Below are positions 28,185 through 38,476 of a DNA stretch of 64,000 bases, piece after piece (position 1 is the stretch's first letter; each line of letters opens with the position of its first letter). The stretch covers positions 1 to 64,000 of the forward strand of contig CAJQIZ010000031.1 in the NCBI GenBank assembly GCA_905478555.1. Direction: 5' to 3'. The translations under genes were made by a program, and so were the position numbers. Origin of the DNA: an uncultured Flavobacteriales bacterium (lineage in GTDB: Bacteria; Bacteroidota; Bacteroidia; Flavobacteriales; BACL11). The notes under the pieces are model-generated. The model had not been told where the DNA came from, searched no databases, and worked only from the letters and a program-made list of their open reading frames with translations.

Positions 28185-28759
28185 ATATCTAAAATTATTT
28201 TTTTTACTGCAGTATTCAAATTTTTTATTGCCAATGACAAGTCCCAATTCTCCTTATTTCTTTTTTCTACTTTATTAGAAATAGACCTTATTTGTATACA
28301 GGAAATTTCAAATTTATTACAGACCATAAAGCATGCCGCACCTTCCATAGTTTCTACATCCGGATTTAATCGACCAACAACTTCAGAGATAGATTTTACA
28401 TTTCCATGAACAGTATTTACCGTAATTCCTTTTACCTTTTTAAGATCAGTTTTTCCTATTACCTTAAATGTATTGTCCATTTCAAAGTCAGAAAATTCTA
28501 AAAAACTATCCCCATATTCAAATCCTATTTCAGAGAAAACATCTTCTACAATCTCTACTATATCACCTACTTCAATATCCGAATTAAAGGAGCCTGCCAC
28601 CCCCATATTCACTACTAAATCATAATTATTTTGCAATAATTCCTCAGTAAGAGAAAAGGTAGTATTTATCATTCCAACCCCCGTAATTAATACTTCCTGA
28701 CTACTAAAAAAATCAATGTTTACTTCTTGTTTAGTAGCGGCAACTAATAGTATCTTCAT
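28181..28759 (-). CDS. mqnB: Futalosine hydrolase
   Basis: 192 residues of the nucleoside phosphorylase/MTAN fold: [33 protein letters not shown] and the catalytic/ribose-binding [14 protein letters not shown] with the Glu-x-Glu-like site. Pairing with mqnD fixes the call as the hydrolase that removes hypoxanthine from futalosine, rather than 5-methylthioadenosine nucleosidase. It is transcribed away from folE; a TATATTTG element lies 5 bases upstream of the start. Confidence 0.9.
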   Translation of the reverse strand: MKILLVAATKQEVNIDFFSSQEVLITGVGMINTTFSLTEELLQNNYDLVVNMGVAGSFNSDIEVGDIVEIVEDVFSEIGFEYGDSFLEFSDFEMDNTFKVIGKTDLKKVKGITVNTVHGNVKSISEVVGRLNPDVETMEGAACFMVCNKFEISCIQIRSISNKVEKRNKENWDLSLAIKNLNTAVKKIILDI

Positions 28760-28763
28760 TTGG

Positions 28764-28795
28764 CAAATATACTACCTTTTCTTTTGGTATATTTG
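28764..28795. promoter_or_regulatory. Face-to-face -7 elements for mqnB-mqnD and folE
   Basis: TATATTTG occurs on the minus strand at 28764-28771 (for mqnB, start 28759) and on the plus strand at 28788-28795 (for folE, start 28815). Both match TAnnTTTG exactly and are only 16 bases apart, so the two promoters overlap and may compete for polymerase. Confidence 0.55.
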
Positions 28796-28814
28796 CATCC
28801 TATTTTATAAAAAA

Positions 28815-29378
28815 ATGAGTGATACCTATAATAAAAATTTAGCAGAAAAAATTAAATCTGTTTTATCCGAAATTGGAGAAAATCCAAATAGAGAAGGATT
28901 ATTAAAAACTCCGGAAAGAGTTGCAAAATCAATGGAGTTTCTAACAAATGGATACAACTTAAATCCTTCTGAAATTCTTAAATCAGCAATGTTTAAGGAG
29001 GAATACAGTCAAATGGTTTTGGTGAAAGATATTGAATTATATTCCATGTGTGAGCACCATATGTTACCTTTTTTCGGAAAGGCTCACATTGCCTATATTC
29101 CAAACGGGCAGATTGTTGGATTGAGTAAAATACCAAGAATTGTAGATGTGTTTTCTAGAAGACTACAAGTTCAAGAACGGCTAACAGATGAGATAAAAGA
29201 TTGTTTACAAGAAACACTAAACCCGAAAGGAGTAGCAATAGTAATTGAAGCTCAACACCTTTGCATGCAAATGAGAGGAGTACAGAAACAACATTCCTCT
29301 ACTACAACATCTGCATTTTCTGGCATATTTATGTCAGATGAGAAAACAAGATCAGAGTTTATGAATTTAATAAAATAA
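28815..29378 (+). CDS. folE: GTP cyclohydrolase I
   Basis: 187 residues from ATG 28815. Motifs: [15 protein letters not shown], the zinc site [38 protein letters not shown], and [11 protein letters not shown] with the second zinc Cys. It converts GTP to dihydroneopterin triphosphate, the first step of folate synthesis. An upstream start at 28716 lies inside the mqnB coding region on the other strand and is rejected. fabD follows 4 bases later. The other folate genes in the window are folK, folA and thyA. Confidence 0.96.
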   Translation: MSDTYNKNLAEKIKSVLSEIGENPNREGLLKTPERVAKSMEFLTNGYNLNPSEILKSAMFKEEYSQMVLVKDIELYSMCEHHMLPFFGKAHIAYIPNGQIVGLSKIPRIVDVFSRRLQVQERLTDEIKDCLQETLNPKGVAIVIEAQHLCMQMRGVQKQHSSTTTSAFSGIFMSDEKTRSEFMNLIK

Positions 29379-29382
29379 CACA

Positions 29383-30264
29383 ATGAAAGCATATGTATTT
29401 CCTGGACAAGGTACCCAATTCGCTGGAATGGGGAAAGATCTTTATGACAACTCATCTTATGCAAAACAAATGTTTGATACAGCAAACGATATTTTAGGAT
29501 TTTCTATTACCGATATTATGTTTGGTGAAGACGCAGAAGCCTTAAAACAAACAAAAGTAACCCAACCAGCAATCTTTTTACACTCCGTAATCTTAGCCAA
29601 AGTTTTAAGTACTAACTTTAAACCTGAAATGGTTGCAGGGCATTCTTTAGGAGAATTTTCAGCATTAGTGTCAGCAGGTTATTTATCTTATGAAGATGGT
29701 CTTTCACTTGTTTCTAAAAGAGCATTAGCCATGCAAAAAGCATGCGAACAAAATCCATCAACAATGGCAGCTGTTTTAGGATTAGAAAATGAAGTAGTAG
29801 AGAAAATCTGCAATGAGATTGAAGAAGTAGTTGTCCCTGCAAACTACAACTGCCCTGGTCAGTTAGTAATTTCTGGAAGTAACGAAGGAATAGATATTGC
29901 TTGTAAAAAACTCACCCAAGCAGGAGCTAGAAGAGCTTTGAAACTTCCTGTTGGAGGAGCATTCCACTCCCCACTTATGGAACCTGCAAGAGCAATATTA
30001 GAACAAGCTATTGATGAAACTAATTTTTCAAATGGAATTTGCCCCATTTACCAAAATGTAACTGCATTAGCAATTACTAATCCGGAAGAAATTAAAAGAA
30101 ACTTAAAAAAACAACTTACATCATCTGTTCTTTGGACCCAAACAATGCAACAAATGATGGAAGACGGATTATTATCTGTAACAGAAGTTGGTCCTGGTAA
30201 AGTATTGCAAGGTTTGTTTAAAAAAGTAGATAGAAAAATACAAACTGAGAGTGCTTCTCTATAA
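29383..30264 (+). CDS. fabD: Malonyl-CoA:ACP transacylase
   Basis: 293 residues. Motifs: FPGQGTQFAGMGKDL at the N-terminus, the catalytic Ser in GHSLGEFSALV, a QKACEQNPSTMAAVLGL block, the second catalytic residue in GGAFHSPLMEPA and TEVGPGKVLQGL at the end. It loads malonyl groups on acyl carrier protein for fatty acid synthesis in the cytosol. It is downstream of folE and convergent with the CpsB-like phosphatase, with a 6-base overlap of the ends. Confidence 0.96.
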   Translation: MKAYVFPGQGTQFAGMGKDLYDNSSYAKQMFDTANDILGFSITDIMFGEDAEALKQTKVTQPAIFLHSVILAKVLSTNFKPEMVAGHSLGEFSALVSAGYLSYEDGLSLVSKRALAMQKACEQNPSTMAAVLGLENEVVEKICNEIEEVVVPANYNCPGQLVISGSNEGIDIACKKLTQAGARRALKLPVGGAFHSPLMEPARAILEQAIDETNFSNGICPIYQNVTALAITNPEEIKRNLKKQLTSSVLWTQTMQQMMEDGLLSVTEVGPGKVLQGLFKKVDRKIQTESASL

Positions 30265-30996
30265 GGAAGAGTTTAATAATTTTCCTGAATCAAGAAGTTG
30301 ATGCCATAAAGGGTTTGTAAAACACCTCTTTAATTCTTCAGCTTGCCTCATATTATGGCAGTCTGTACCAACAAAAGAAATCAAATTTTCTTTTATTAAT
30401 GTTGCGGATTGCTTTTTAACTTCAGGAGAATAAAATCCTGTTATTGAAAGTAAATTTAATTGTAAAAAAACTCCTTTACTAACAAGCTTCTTATAGTCTT
30501 TAATGGTGTAGTACAAATATCGTTCAGGATGAGCAAGTACTACATTGTAGCCTTGTAGTTGTAATTTAAAAATGATATCTTCCATATTTTTTGGAGCCTC
30601 AATAAATGGGAATTCAATCAGAATATAATTAGATCCAAAAACTAAGAACTCTTTTTTACCTATCTCATTCTGAAATTCGAAATCTACATAATATTCGGAA
30701 GCAGCCTCAAGCAGAATTTTATTATTTAACTCTTGTAATTTTTGTTGTACTTTTTCTTTCCCACTATTAATGATTTCATTAGTGTTTTTATATACATCAC
30801 TCATGGTATGAGGAGTTGTAATTAGTTTAGAAAACCCTAAATCCTGCAAAGCAGAAATTAATTTTAAGGATTCTTCTAAGGTTTGCGCACCATCATCAAT
30901 TGCGGGAATTAAGTGAGAATGAACATCTGTTTTTAGAACAGAAAAATCAATTGGAAGAAGTTTATTTTTCCCGAATTTTGAAAACCATTTTATCAT
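30259..30996 (-). CDS. CpsB/YwqE-type protein-tyrosine phosphatase (PHP domain)
   Basis: 245 residues. A PHP-type metal site: DVHSHLIPAIDDGAQTLEES, TTPHTMSD, LIEFPF, LAHPERYLYY and the last GTDCHN. These belong to the CapC/CpsB/YwqE family of manganese-dependent phosphatases that reset tyrosine kinases controlling polysaccharide export. It overlaps rfbB by 4 bases, which fits a role in sugar polymer synthesis. Confidence 0.88.
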   Translation of the reverse strand: MIKWFSKFGKNKLLPIDFSVLKTDVHSHLIPAIDDGAQTLEESLKLISALQDLGFSKLITTPHTMSDVYKNTNEIINSGKEKVQQKLQELNNKILLEAASEYYVDFEFQNEIGKKEFLVFGSNYILIEFPFIEAPKNMEDIIFKLQLQGYNVVLAHPERYLYYTIKDYKKLVSKGVFLQLNLLSITGFYSPEVKKQSATLIKENLISFVGTDCHNMRQAEELKRCFTNPLWHQLLDSGKLLNSSL

Positions 30997-32045
30997 AATC
31001 CGTATTGCTCTGAATAATATTTCTGATAATCTCCAGATGTAATGTTATCCATCCAGTCTTCATTTTCTAAATACCATTTTATTGTTTTATGTAAACCTTC
31101 TTCAAACTGAAGTGAAGGTTCCCATCCTAATTCGTTTTTCAGTTTGGTAGCGTCAATAGCATACCTTTTATCATGACCTGGTCTATCTGTTACATATGTA
31201 ATAAGCCCTTCTGCTGTTCCTTCTGGATTATCTAAGAATTCATCCATCTGCTTGCACATAACTTTAATTAAATCAATATTAGTCCACTCATTAAAACCAC
31301 CAATATTATAAGTTTCTGCATTTCTAGCTTTATGATAAATAACATCAATAGCCTTAGCATGATCTACCACATATAACCAATCCCTTGTAAATAATCCATC
31401 TCCATAAACTGGTAAAGATTTAGAATGTTTTATATTATTGATAAAAAGTGGAAGTAATTTTTCTGGAAACTGATTTGGTCCATAATTGTTAGAACAATTA
31501 GATATAACATAGGGCATACCATAAGTATTTCCGTAAGCTCTTACAAAATGATCGGAACTTGCTTTTGAAGAGGAGTAAGGTGATTGAGGATCGTAAGAAG
31601 TAGTTTCTAAAAATAAATCAGTATCCCCTAAACTTCCATACACCTCATCAGTAGATACATGATAAAATAATTTTCCTTCTTCATTTCCTTTCCAAAGGTT
31701 TTTTGCTGCATTTAATAAGTTTACGGTTCCTACAACATTGGTCATAATAAATTCCATAGGCTTTGTAATAGACCTATCTACATGAGATTCTGCTGCCAAA
31801 TGTATCACTCCATCAAAATTATATTTTTCGAATAAGCCCTCTACAAAATCTTTATCTACAATATCTCCTTTCTCAAAGAGATAATTATCAGAATCGGCAA
31901 TATCAATTAAATTCTCTAAATTACCTGCATAGGTCAATTTATCTAGGTTTACAATTCTATAATCAGAATATTTATTTACAAATAATCTGATTACATGAGA
32001 ACCTATAAATCCTGCTCCACCGGTAATTAATATTGTTTTTTTCAT
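30993..32045 (-). CDS. rfbB: dTDP-glucose 4,6-dehydratase
   Basis: 350 residues. Extended SDR with the Rossmann loop GGAGFIGSH, HLAAESHVDRSI, the active-site run VSTDEVYGSLGDTD and YSSSKASSDHFVRAY (YxxxK), and SNCSNNYGP. RDWLYVVDHAKA and YNIGGFNEWTNI are typical of RfbB/RmlB. It makes dTDP-4-keto-6-deoxyglucose for rhamnose and other deoxysugars of LPS or capsule. rmlA, rmlC and rmlD are not in the window. Confidence 0.95.
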   Translation of the reverse strand: MKKTILITGGAGFIGSHVIRLFVNKYSDYRIVNLDKLTYAGNLENLIDIADSDNYLFEKGDIVDKDFVEGLFEKYNFDGVIHLAAESHVDRSITKPMEFIMTNVVGTVNLLNAAKNLWKGNEEGKLFYHVSTDEVYGSLGDTDLFLETTSYDPQSPYSSSKASSDHFVRAYGNTYGMPYVISNCSNNYGPNQFPEKLLPLFINNIKHSKSLPVYGDGLFTRDWLYVVDHAKAIDVIYHKARNAETYNIGGFNEWTNIDLIKVMCKQMDEFLDNPEGTAEGLITYVTDRPGHDKRYAIDATKLKNELGWEPSLQFEEGLHKTIKWYLENEDWMDNITSGDYQKYYSEQYGL

Positions 32046-32064
32046 TTTTTGTTTATATTTCTGG

Positions 32065-32072
32065 CAAATATA
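32065..32072 (-). promoter_or_regulatory. -7 promoter element of rfbB
   Basis: Minus strand TATATTTG, an exact TAnnTTTG match, 19 bases upstream of the rfbB ATG at 32045. Confidence 0.5.
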
Positions 32073-32141
32073 AATAATTATCAGTTAACTAAATCGTTAG
32101 TTAAAAATAAAGAAACTGTAAATTAGCCAAAAATTAACTCC

Positions 32142-32876
32142 ATGAAAAAATACCTTGTTCTAATATTATCATTTTATGTTCTTAATTTACACTCTCAAGA
32201 GATAGACATAAGTAGTAAAACAATTCAATTTGACTTTACTTACCAATCCCCTATTACGGGAATGTCAATAGATTATGGAAACAATTCGGCTATCGGTTTA
32301 TCTTATTTAACTAACAAAAATGATTTATTATTTGGTTTAGATGCCAACTTCATGTTTGGAAACAATGTGAAAAATGACAGTATTTTACAATTAATAGGTG
32401 TTGATAACCTACTTTTAATAAATGCAAATGGAGAATTAGATGAAGTATTATTATACGAAAGAGGGGCAAATACTCATCTTCTTTTTGGAAAGTCTTTCCG
32501 TTTTGAAGAAAAACATTTATCAGGAATTTATGCTTACGGAGGTCTTGGTTACTTACAGTACAAAACACGATTAGAAACTAATAAAACTTATTTACCTCAG
32601 ATTGATGAGGAGTACATAAAAGGGTATGACAACTTTACTAACGGAATCAGTACAAAAATATGTGTTGATTTTATGCATTTTGATAAAAAAACATCAGTAA
32701 ACTATCATATAGGATTAGAGTTTTTAAACGCATTTACAAAAAACAGACGAGCGTATAATTTTTCTGAAGGAGCTGTAATTGACAATAGCTTAAAAATAGA
32801 TCAATTAATTGGCTTCAAATTTGGAATCATTATCCCAATACAAAGAAACAATGAAGAAAAATTTCATTACAACTAA
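32142..32876 (+). CDS. Secreted protein, likely outer-membrane beta-barrel
   Basis: 244 residues with signal peptide MKKYLVLILSFYVLNLHSQ. Alternating polar/aromatic stretches such as IQFDFTYQSPITGMSIDYGN, YAYGGLGYLQYKTRL and IGFKFGIIIPIQ, with Gly-rich turns, look like the beta-strands of a small outer-membrane barrel. No family name can be given. The stop codon is followed directly by the waaA ATG (32877), so the two are co-translated; an envelope role alongside LPS core synthesis is a fair inference. Confidence 0.65.
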   Translation: MKKYLVLILSFYVLNLHSQEIDISSKTIQFDFTYQSPITGMSIDYGNNSAIGLSYLTNKNDLLFGLDANFMFGNNVKNDSILQLIGVDNLLLINANGELDEVLLYERGANTHLLFGKSFRFEEKHLSGIYAYGGLGYLQYKTRLETNKTYLPQIDEEYIKGYDNFTNGISTKICVDFMHFDKKTSVNYHIGLEFLNAFTKNRRAYNFSEGAVIDNSLKIDQLIGFKFGIIIPIQRNNEEKFHYN

Positions 32877-34067
32877 ATGAGATTTACTTATAATACATTA
32901 ATAGCAATATATCAGATGGGAATTTGGGTCTATTCCTTTTTTGATAATAAAGCAAATGATATTATAAAAGGGCAAAGAGATTTAATAAAAAAAATTAAAA
33001 AAGAAACAAAAAATCAGAATAATATTGTTCACTTTCATGCATCATCATTAGGTGAATTTGAACAAGGAAAATCAGTAATAAAAGAATATAAAAAGAAGTA
33101 TCCCAATCATAAAATACTACTTACCTTTTATTCTCCATCTGGATATAATATTATTAAAAATAGTCCTATAGCTGACTGGGTATTTTACCTTCCACACGAC
33201 AAAAAAAAGAATGCTATCTTCTTTTCTGAAGTTATAAAACCAATAAAAGTTATTTTTATAAAATACGAATTTTGGTTCAACTATATAATTGAATATAATA
33301 AACAAAATATTCCTATTTATTTTATCTCTACTACATTCCGAAAGAATCAATATTTTTTTAAATGGTACGGAAAATGGTTTGCTAAACAATTACGAAAAGT
33401 AAATCAGTTCTATGTTCAAAACACTACAACTATAGAATTATTGAAGTCCATTAAAATAACACAAGCTACAGTATGCGGAGATAGTCGATTTGATACCGTT
33501 ATTGAAAATTCAAATCAGGAATATAAAAATGAAATTATTGAAAAATTCTGCAATAAAAAGAAGGTTCTTGTTGCTGGATCTACATGGGAGAAAGATGAAG
33601 AGATTTTGAATAATATATGCGAATTATTAAACTATAAACTAATAATCGCACCACACGAAATGAATTCTATTTCTGAACTTAAAAAACTACCCAATTCTAT
33701 ATTATTATCTGAGTCATCTTGTAGTAATATATCTACAAAAAACATCCTTATTATTGACCAAATAGGGATTCTATCAAAGATATATAAATATGCAAATATT
33801 ACATATGTAGGAGGAGGTTTTGGAAAAGGAATACACAATACTTTAGAAGCTGCCGTTTACAACAAAGGGGTAATAATCGGACCAAACTTTCATAAATTTG
33901 AAGAAGCAAAAGAAATGATATCATTGGGTATTATTAAATCTATTTCAACAAATAAAGAACTAATAACAAGTATACAATATTTTGAAAAACAGGATATTGA
34001 AGAAAAAACTACACCTTATTTCAAATCTAAATCTGGTGCTGCAATCAAAATATGTAATAGTATATAA
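32877..34067 (+). CDS. waaA: 3-deoxy-D-manno-octulosonic acid (Kdo) transferase
   Basis: 396 residues, GT30 family. An N-terminal hydrophobic anchor (LIAIYQMGIWVYSFF) is followed by HFHASSLGEFEQGK, TFYSPSGYNI, FIKYEFWFNYI, VAGSTWEKDEE, IAPHE and the C-terminal nucleotide-binding block YVGGGFGKGIHNTLEAA. It transfers Kdo from CMP-Kdo to lipid A at the inner-membrane face. Length is slightly short of the enterobacterial enzyme, as is usual in Bacteroidota. Confidence 0.93.
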   Translation: MRFTYNTLIAIYQMGIWVYSFFDNKANDIIKGQRDLIKKIKKETKNQNNIVHFHASSLGEFEQGKSVIKEYKKKYPNHKILLTFYSPSGYNIIKNSPIADWVFYLPHDKKKNAIFFSEVIKPIKVIFIKYEFWFNYIIEYNKQNIPIYFISTTFRKNQYFFKWYGKWFAKQLRKVNQFYVQNTTTIELLKSIKITQATVCGDSRFDTVIENSNQEYKNEIIEKFCNKKKVLVAGSTWEKDEEILNNICELLNYKLIIAPHEMNSISELKKLPNSILLSESSCSNISTKNILIIDQIGILSKIYKYANITYVGGGFGKGIHNTLEAAVYNKGVIIGPNFHKFEEAKEMISLGIIKSISTNKELITSIQYFEKQDIEEKTTPYFKSKSGAAIKICNSI

Positions 34068-34077
34068 ATCTAAATTG

Positions 34078-34085
34078 TATATTTG
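34078..34085 (+). promoter_or_regulatory. -7 promoter element of the lipoprotein at 34101
   Basis: TATATTTG, 15 bases before ATG 34101. An alternative start at 34083 lies within this element, so 34101 is the better start. Confidence 0.5.
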
Positions 34086-34100
34086 CTAAAATTAATAATC

Positions 34101-34913
34101 ATGAAAATAAAAATTTACATCACCACAATAGTCTTATCTATCCTTACTCTATCCTCTTGTCAGGAAGACAATATTATTGAAACAGGAACAGTAAGTTCTC
34201 AAGACTATTTATTTGCAGAAAATATATTTAATGATGTAGGGAGAATTGTAGAAGATGCTTTTATAGATAATGGAGAAAGCAAATCTTGTCCTAGTTACTC
34301 TATTTTTAATTCTGACTCATCAGATACAGATACTATTATTTTAGATTTTGGAGATGGAATCCCAGATGATTGCTTAAGTTATGGTAAAGAAAGAAGAGGG
34401 AAAATAATCATTACTTACACAGGCAAATACAGAGATTCTTTATCTGTAATCACTACCACTTTTGATCATTATTATGTAAATAACAATTGGATACATGGAG
34501 AAAGAATTGTAACCAATAATGGAAGAAATACAGAAGGAAATGTAAACATTACTATTCAAGTAATAGAAGCTAGTATTACAGGAAATGGAACTATCAACTG
34601 GGAGTCAACTAGAAACAGAGAATGGATTACAGGTTATAGCACTTTTAATAACCCCTATGATGACAGTTATATTATTTCAGGGAATGCAAATGGAAACAGT
34701 AGTAATGGTCAGAAATTTGAAATTACTATAACTAAAGATTTATATGTTGATCTGTCTTGTTTAATACAAAATAGTTGCATTATTACTAGTGGTGAAGTAG
34801 AGTTAATTCCTAATGGATTTAGTAAAAGAATAATCAATTATGGAGATAGTATTTGTGATTGCAACTATACTGTAACTCTAAATGGAACAGACTATTTTGT
34901 AGTAAGTAATTAA
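34101..34913 (+). CDS. Putative lipoprotein of unknown function
   Basis: 270 residues from ATG 34101. [20 protein letters not shown] is a lipoprotein signal with lipobox LSSC. The mature part ([20 protein letters not shown], then [23 protein letters not shown]) has the pattern of a small Bacteroidota lipoprotein family whose role I do not know; long beta-rich stretches with Thr/Asn repeats follow, and three Cys near the end (CIITSGE, CDCNYT) might form a disulfide. It is convergent with clpX (4-base overlap of the ends). Confidence 0.65.
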   Translation: MKIKIYITTIVLSILTLSSCQEDNIIETGTVSSQDYLFAENIFNDVGRIVEDAFIDNGESKSCPSYSIFNSDSSDTDTIILDFGDGIPDDCLSYGKERRGKIIITYTGKYRDSLSVITTTFDHYYVNNNWIHGERIVTNNGRNTEGNVNITIQVIEASITGNGTINWESTRNREWITGYSTFNNPYDDSYIISGNANGNSSNGQKFEITITKDLYVDLSCLIQNSCIITSGEVELIPNGFSKRIINYGDSICDCNYTVTLNGTDYFVVSN

Positions 34914-36139
34914 GCTGCTCTTAGTTTTACTAAAGTAGAATTATCTAATTTACTTTTCGCATAAGAGAGTGTGAGTTTAAATGATTTTTTCTGTTTTTCT
35001 GATGGCAAATCAAACATTGCATCTAACATTATCGCTTCACAAATAGATCTCAATCCTCTAGCTCCTAACTTATATTCAATTGCTTTTTCTACAATTAAAT
35101 CTAAAGCTTTCTTATCAACAGTAAACTCAACATCATCCATTTTAAACAATTTAGTATATTGTTTGATAATAGAGTTTTTAGGTTCAGTAAGTATCATTTT
35201 TAAAGTATCTGCATCTAACGGATTTAGATAAGATAAAACTGGCATTCTACCAATAAGTTCTGGTATTAATCCGAAACTCTTTAAGTCTTGTGGAAGAATA
35301 TACTGCATTAAATTATCCTTTTCTACTTTATCCTTCTTATTAGAAGAATAACCTATTGATTGTGTGTTTAATCTCTTTGAAATATGTTGTTGAATTCCAT
35401 CAAATGCTCCTCCACTAATAAATAAAATATCTTTAGTGTCTACAGCAATCATTTTCTGATCAGGATGTTTTCTACCACCTTGAGGAGGAACATTTACAAT
35501 TGTACCTTCTAGTAATTTTAACATTGCTTGTTGTACTCCTTCTCCACTTACATCTCTTGTTATAGAAGGATTATCACTTTTTCTTGCAATTTTATCTACC
35601 TCATCAATAAACACAATACCTCTTTGCGCATGTTCTAAATTATAATCTGCCGATTGAAGTAACCTTGTTAAAATACTTTCAACATCTTCTCCAACATAAC
35701 CTGCTTCTGTTAAAACAGTAGCATCTGCAATACAAAAAGGAACTTTTAATAATTTTGCAATTGATTTAGCAAGTAAAGTTTTACCAGTTCCTGTTTCTCC
35801 CACTAACATGATATTTGATTTTTCAATCTCTACCTCATCTTTAGTAGTGTCTGGTTGTAAAATTCTTTTATAATGATTATAAACCGCTACAGATAAAACT
35901 TTTTTAGCTTGTTCTTGTCCTATAACATACTCATCCAGATGAACTTTTATTTCCTGTGGTTTTAAAATTCTTGCAGATGCATCTAATGTATCTTCTGTAG
36001 GAGATTCAACTTCTAAGATATCATAAGCTTGTTCAATACATCTATCACAAATATGAGCAGTAATTCCTGCAATTAATATATCTGTATCTTGTTTATTCTT
36101 TCCGCAAAAAGAACATTTTACACCCTCCTTATTATTCAT
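34910..36139 (-). CDS. clpX: ATP-dependent Clp protease ATP-binding subunit ClpX
   Basis: 409 residues. N-terminal zinc-binding domain CSFCGK...CDRCIEQ (residues 9-37), AAA+ domain with Walker A GETGTGKT, pore loop GYVGEDVE, Walker B FIDEVDK, an [11 protein letters not shown]-type loop region, and the sensor-2 GARGLRSI. It unfolds tagged proteins and feeds them to ClpP. The start overlaps the clpP stop by one base, so clpP-clpX is one operon with tig at its head. Confidence 0.97.
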   Translation of the reverse strand: MNNKEGVKCSFCGKNKQDTDILIAGITAHICDRCIEQAYDILEVESPTEDTLDASARILKPQEIKVHLDEYVIGQEQAKKVLSVAVYNHYKRILQPDTTKDEVEIEKSNIMLVGETGTGKTLLAKSIAKLLKVPFCIADATVLTEAGYVGEDVESILTRLLQSADYNLEHAQRGIVFIDEVDKIARKSDNPSITRDVSGEGVQQAMLKLLEGTIVNVPPQGGRKHPDQKMIAVDTKDILFISGGAFDGIQQHISKRLNTQSIGYSSNKKDKVEKDNLMQYILPQDLKSFGLIPELIGRMPVLSYLNPLDADTLKMILTEPKNSIIKQYTKLFKMDDVEFTVDKKALDLIVEKAIEYKLGARGLRSICEAIMLDAMFDLPSEKQKKSFKLTLSYAKSKLDNSTLVKLRAA

Positions 36140-36810
36140 TATTTTCTAACTAAAACCTCATCAATCATACCATAATCTTTTGCTTCCTGAGCGGTCATCC
36201 AGTAATCTCTATCCCCATCTGCCCAAACTTTATCAAAGTCTGTACCAGAATGATTAGAGATAATCTCGTAAAGTTCCTTTTTCAATTTCTGAATTTCTCT
36301 AGCAGTAATTTCAATATCAGAAGCTTGACCACTTGCACCACCTAAAGGTTGATGAATCATTACTCTAGAATGTTTTAATGCTGTTCTTTTGCCTGTAGCA
36401 CCTGCAGTAAGTAAAACTGCACCCATTGAAGCTGCCATACCTGTACAAATTGTAGAAACATCAGGATTAATATACTGCATTGTATCGTAGATACCTAAAC
36501 CAGCATATACACCACCACCTGGAGTATTCAAGTAAATTCTAATCTCTCTCTCTGCATCTGCAGATTCTAAAAATAGAAGTTGTGCTTGTATAATATTTGC
36601 AACATAATCGTTAATAGGAAGTCCTAAAAAGATAATTCTATCCATCATTAATCTGGAAAAAACATCCATAGAAGCAACATTCATCTGTCTTTCTTCAATA
36701 ATAGTAGGTGAAATATAATTCCCTTGTATAGAACTGAATTCATCTAGGTGAAGACTACTAATCCCCATATGTTTTGTTGCGTATTTTCTAAACTCGTTTG
36801 AATAATCCAT
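36139..36810 (-). CDS. clpP: ATP-dependent Clp protease proteolytic subunit
   Basis: 223 residues. Catalytic Ser in [13 protein letters not shown], His in [11 protein letters not shown] and the Asp in [20 protein letters not shown] region; the N-terminal [20 protein letters not shown] matches ClpP. It forms the 14-mer barrel that degrades proteins delivered by ClpX. It lies 6 bases after tig. Confidence 0.97.
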   Translation of the reverse strand: MDYSNEFRKYATKHMGISSLHLDEFSSIQGNYISPTIIEERQMNVASMDVFSRLMMDRIIFLGLPINDYVANIIQAQLLFLESADAEREIRIYLNTPGGGVYAGLGIYDTMQYINPDVSTICTGMAASMGAVLLTAGATGKRTALKHSRVMIHQPLGGASGQASDIEITAREIQKLKKELYEIISNHSGTDFDKVWADGDRDYWMTAQEAKDYGMIDEVLVRK

Positions 36811-36816
36811 AATATT

Positions 36817-38169
36817 TTATTTTTCTGACGCTAATTTAACAAAATCATCATAAGAAATAGCTTTTTCTGTAAGTTTGAAGTTCTCTTTATATAAAGCTAA
36901 AGTTTTTACATCATATAATTGGTCGTAAACTTTCTTTCTTTCGTCTTCTTTCATCAGAACATTTGCAACAATTTCATTCATTTTATCTTCATCAGGAACT
37001 GGTTGACCATATTGACCCATTTGCATAGCTATTAAAGATCTTGTATGATCTTCTACTTCTTCTGCAGATACCTTTACATCAAAGTTTTCTAAAATATTAT
37101 TTTCAATTAATTGCCATCTCAAAGATTTAGAATACATATCGTATTCCTTTTCAATTTGTTCTAATGTCACTTCTTCCTTAGAAGTATGTACTAACCATCT
37201 TTTAAGAAACTCATCTGGCATGTCGAACTTTGTATTGTCTAATAAATAAGTAACAATATCATTCTTTAACATTCTATCACTTTCCCCTACATACGATTTT
37301 TCAGCATCTTCTTTTATCTTAGCTTTAAATTCCTTTTCTGTTTTTACAGTACCTTTTTCAAATACCTTATCAAAAAGTTCCTCATTAAAATCAGCCGCTA
37401 ACATTGTAGTTATTGTATTTACTGTAAATTGAAATTCTTCTGAAGTTAAATTATGTAATTCTTCATGAGAAATATTTAACATAGCTCCTAAATCAGAATG
37501 ATTTGTGAACGCCTTCATTACATTAATCTTAAAACTATCTCCAACTTTCTTTCCGAAAAATTCTTTCTTAATTTTCTTATCTGAAATATAATCGGAAGCA
37601 ACAGTTGCACTGTTTTTAATTCCGTTTTCCATTAAGTTTCCATCAACATCTAACTGTACAATCTCACACATCATTAAATCTCCTGCTGAAGTAGTTTCAG
37701 GGTTAGACATTTTACCATATCTTTTAGCAATATCATTAGAATACTTATCTACTAATGTAGAGTCTGCTTCAATTTTATAACTATTTACTTTATCCTTTTT
37801 AGTTATTTTTATATCTAAATCTGGAGAAATACCTATTTCAAATTCAAAATTAAAAGTAGTGTCATTTTCCCAATCTACTTCCTGACCTTCTTTTGGCATT
37901 GGAGAACCTAAAACTTTCACTTTTTCATCTGAGATGTATTTATACAACTCATTTTGAAGTAATTTATTTACTTCATCCACTAAAACAGGAGTAGCATATT
38001 GTTTTTTAATCATTCCTGCAGGAACTTTCCCTTTTCTGAAACCAGGAATCTCGGCATTTTTTCGGTAATCAGATAAAACCTGAGCTACTTTTTCTTGATA
38101 ATCTTCAGGGTTTACCACTACTTTTAAAACCGCTTGTAAACTATTAATTTTTTCTTGTGTAATTTTCAT
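36817..38169 (-). CDS. tig: Trigger factor chaperone
   Basis: 450 residues. The ribosome-binding loop is recognisable as IPGFRKGKVPAGMIKKQY near residue 37 (GFRxGKxP). The middle part is a divergent FKBP-like domain and the C-terminal 200 residues are a helical arm with FDMPDEFLKRWL. It binds nascent chains at the ribosome exit. Gene order tig-clpP-clpX is the conserved one. The long C-terminus without strong PPIase motifs is usual in Bacteroidota. Confidence 0.93.
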   Translation of the reverse strand: MKITQEKINSLQAVLKVVVNPEDYQEKVAQVLSDYRKNAEIPGFRKGKVPAGMIKKQYATPVLVDEVNKLLQNELYKYISDEKVKVLGSPMPKEGQEVDWENDTTFNFEFEIGISPDLDIKITKKDKVNSYKIEADSTLVDKYSNDIAKRYGKMSNPETTSAGDLMMCEIVQLDVDGNLMENGIKNSATVASDYISDKKIKKEFFGKKVGDSFKINVMKAFTNHSDLGAMLNISHEELHNLTSEEFQFTVNTITTMLAADFNEELFDKVFEKGTVKTEKEFKAKIKEDAEKSYVGESDRMLKNDIVTYLLDNTKFDMPDEFLKRWLVHTSKEEVTLEQIEKEYDMYSKSLRWQLIENNILENFDVKVSAEEVEDHTRSLIAMQMGQYGQPVPDEDKMNEIVANVLMKEDERKKVYDQLYDVKTLALYKENFKLTEKAISYDDFVKLASEK

Positions 38170-38266
38170 AATTAAATTATTGTTAAAATGGTCGGCAAAA
38201 GTACAATATTTAACTGATTATAAAGTGAAAATGATTATTTTATTCAGAAGATAAATACATGAAAAT

Positions 38267-38298
38267 AAAAAAAGCCCACTTTTCAGTGAGCTTTTTTG
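38267..38298 (-). terminator. Terminator after tRNA-Leu(UAG)
   Basis: On the minus strand AGCTCAC-tgaaaa-GTGGGCT followed by TTTTTTT, starting right after the tRNA 3' end at 38299. A classic intrinsic terminator with one G-T wobble. Confidence 0.8.
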
Positions 38299-38380
38299 TG
38301 CGGATGAAGGGACTCGAACCCACACGCCTTGCGGCACTAGATCCTAAGTCTAGCGCGTCTACCAATTCCGCCACATCCGC
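38299..38380 (-). tRNA. tRNA-Leu(UAG)
   Basis: The minus strand folds into an 82-base cloverleaf: acceptor GCGGATG/CATCCGC, a long variable arm typical of Leu, anticodon loop CTTAGGA with anticodon TAG, and T-loop GGTTCGAGTCC. The discriminator is A and no CCA is encoded. The following terminator and a -7 element upstream support an independent transcript. Confidence 0.95.
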
Positions 38381-38394
38381 TAAAAATCGGTTCG

Positions 38395-38402
38395 CAAAGA
38401 TA
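38395..38402 (-). promoter_or_regulatory. -7 promoter element of tRNA-Leu(UAG)
   Basis: Minus strand TATCTTTG (TAnnTTTG), 14 bases upstream of the tRNA 5' end. Confidence 0.45.
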
Positions 38403-38435
38403 TTATTTTTTATTAGTTGAAATAAAAAATTCAAT

Positions 38436-38443
38436 TATATTTG
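38436..38443 (+). promoter_or_regulatory. -7 promoter element of the DUF3127 gene
   Basis: TATATTTG, 33 bases before the ATG at 38477. Confidence 0.5.
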
Positions 38444-38476
38444 CATTATAATATTTAATAAATAAAATACACAATA

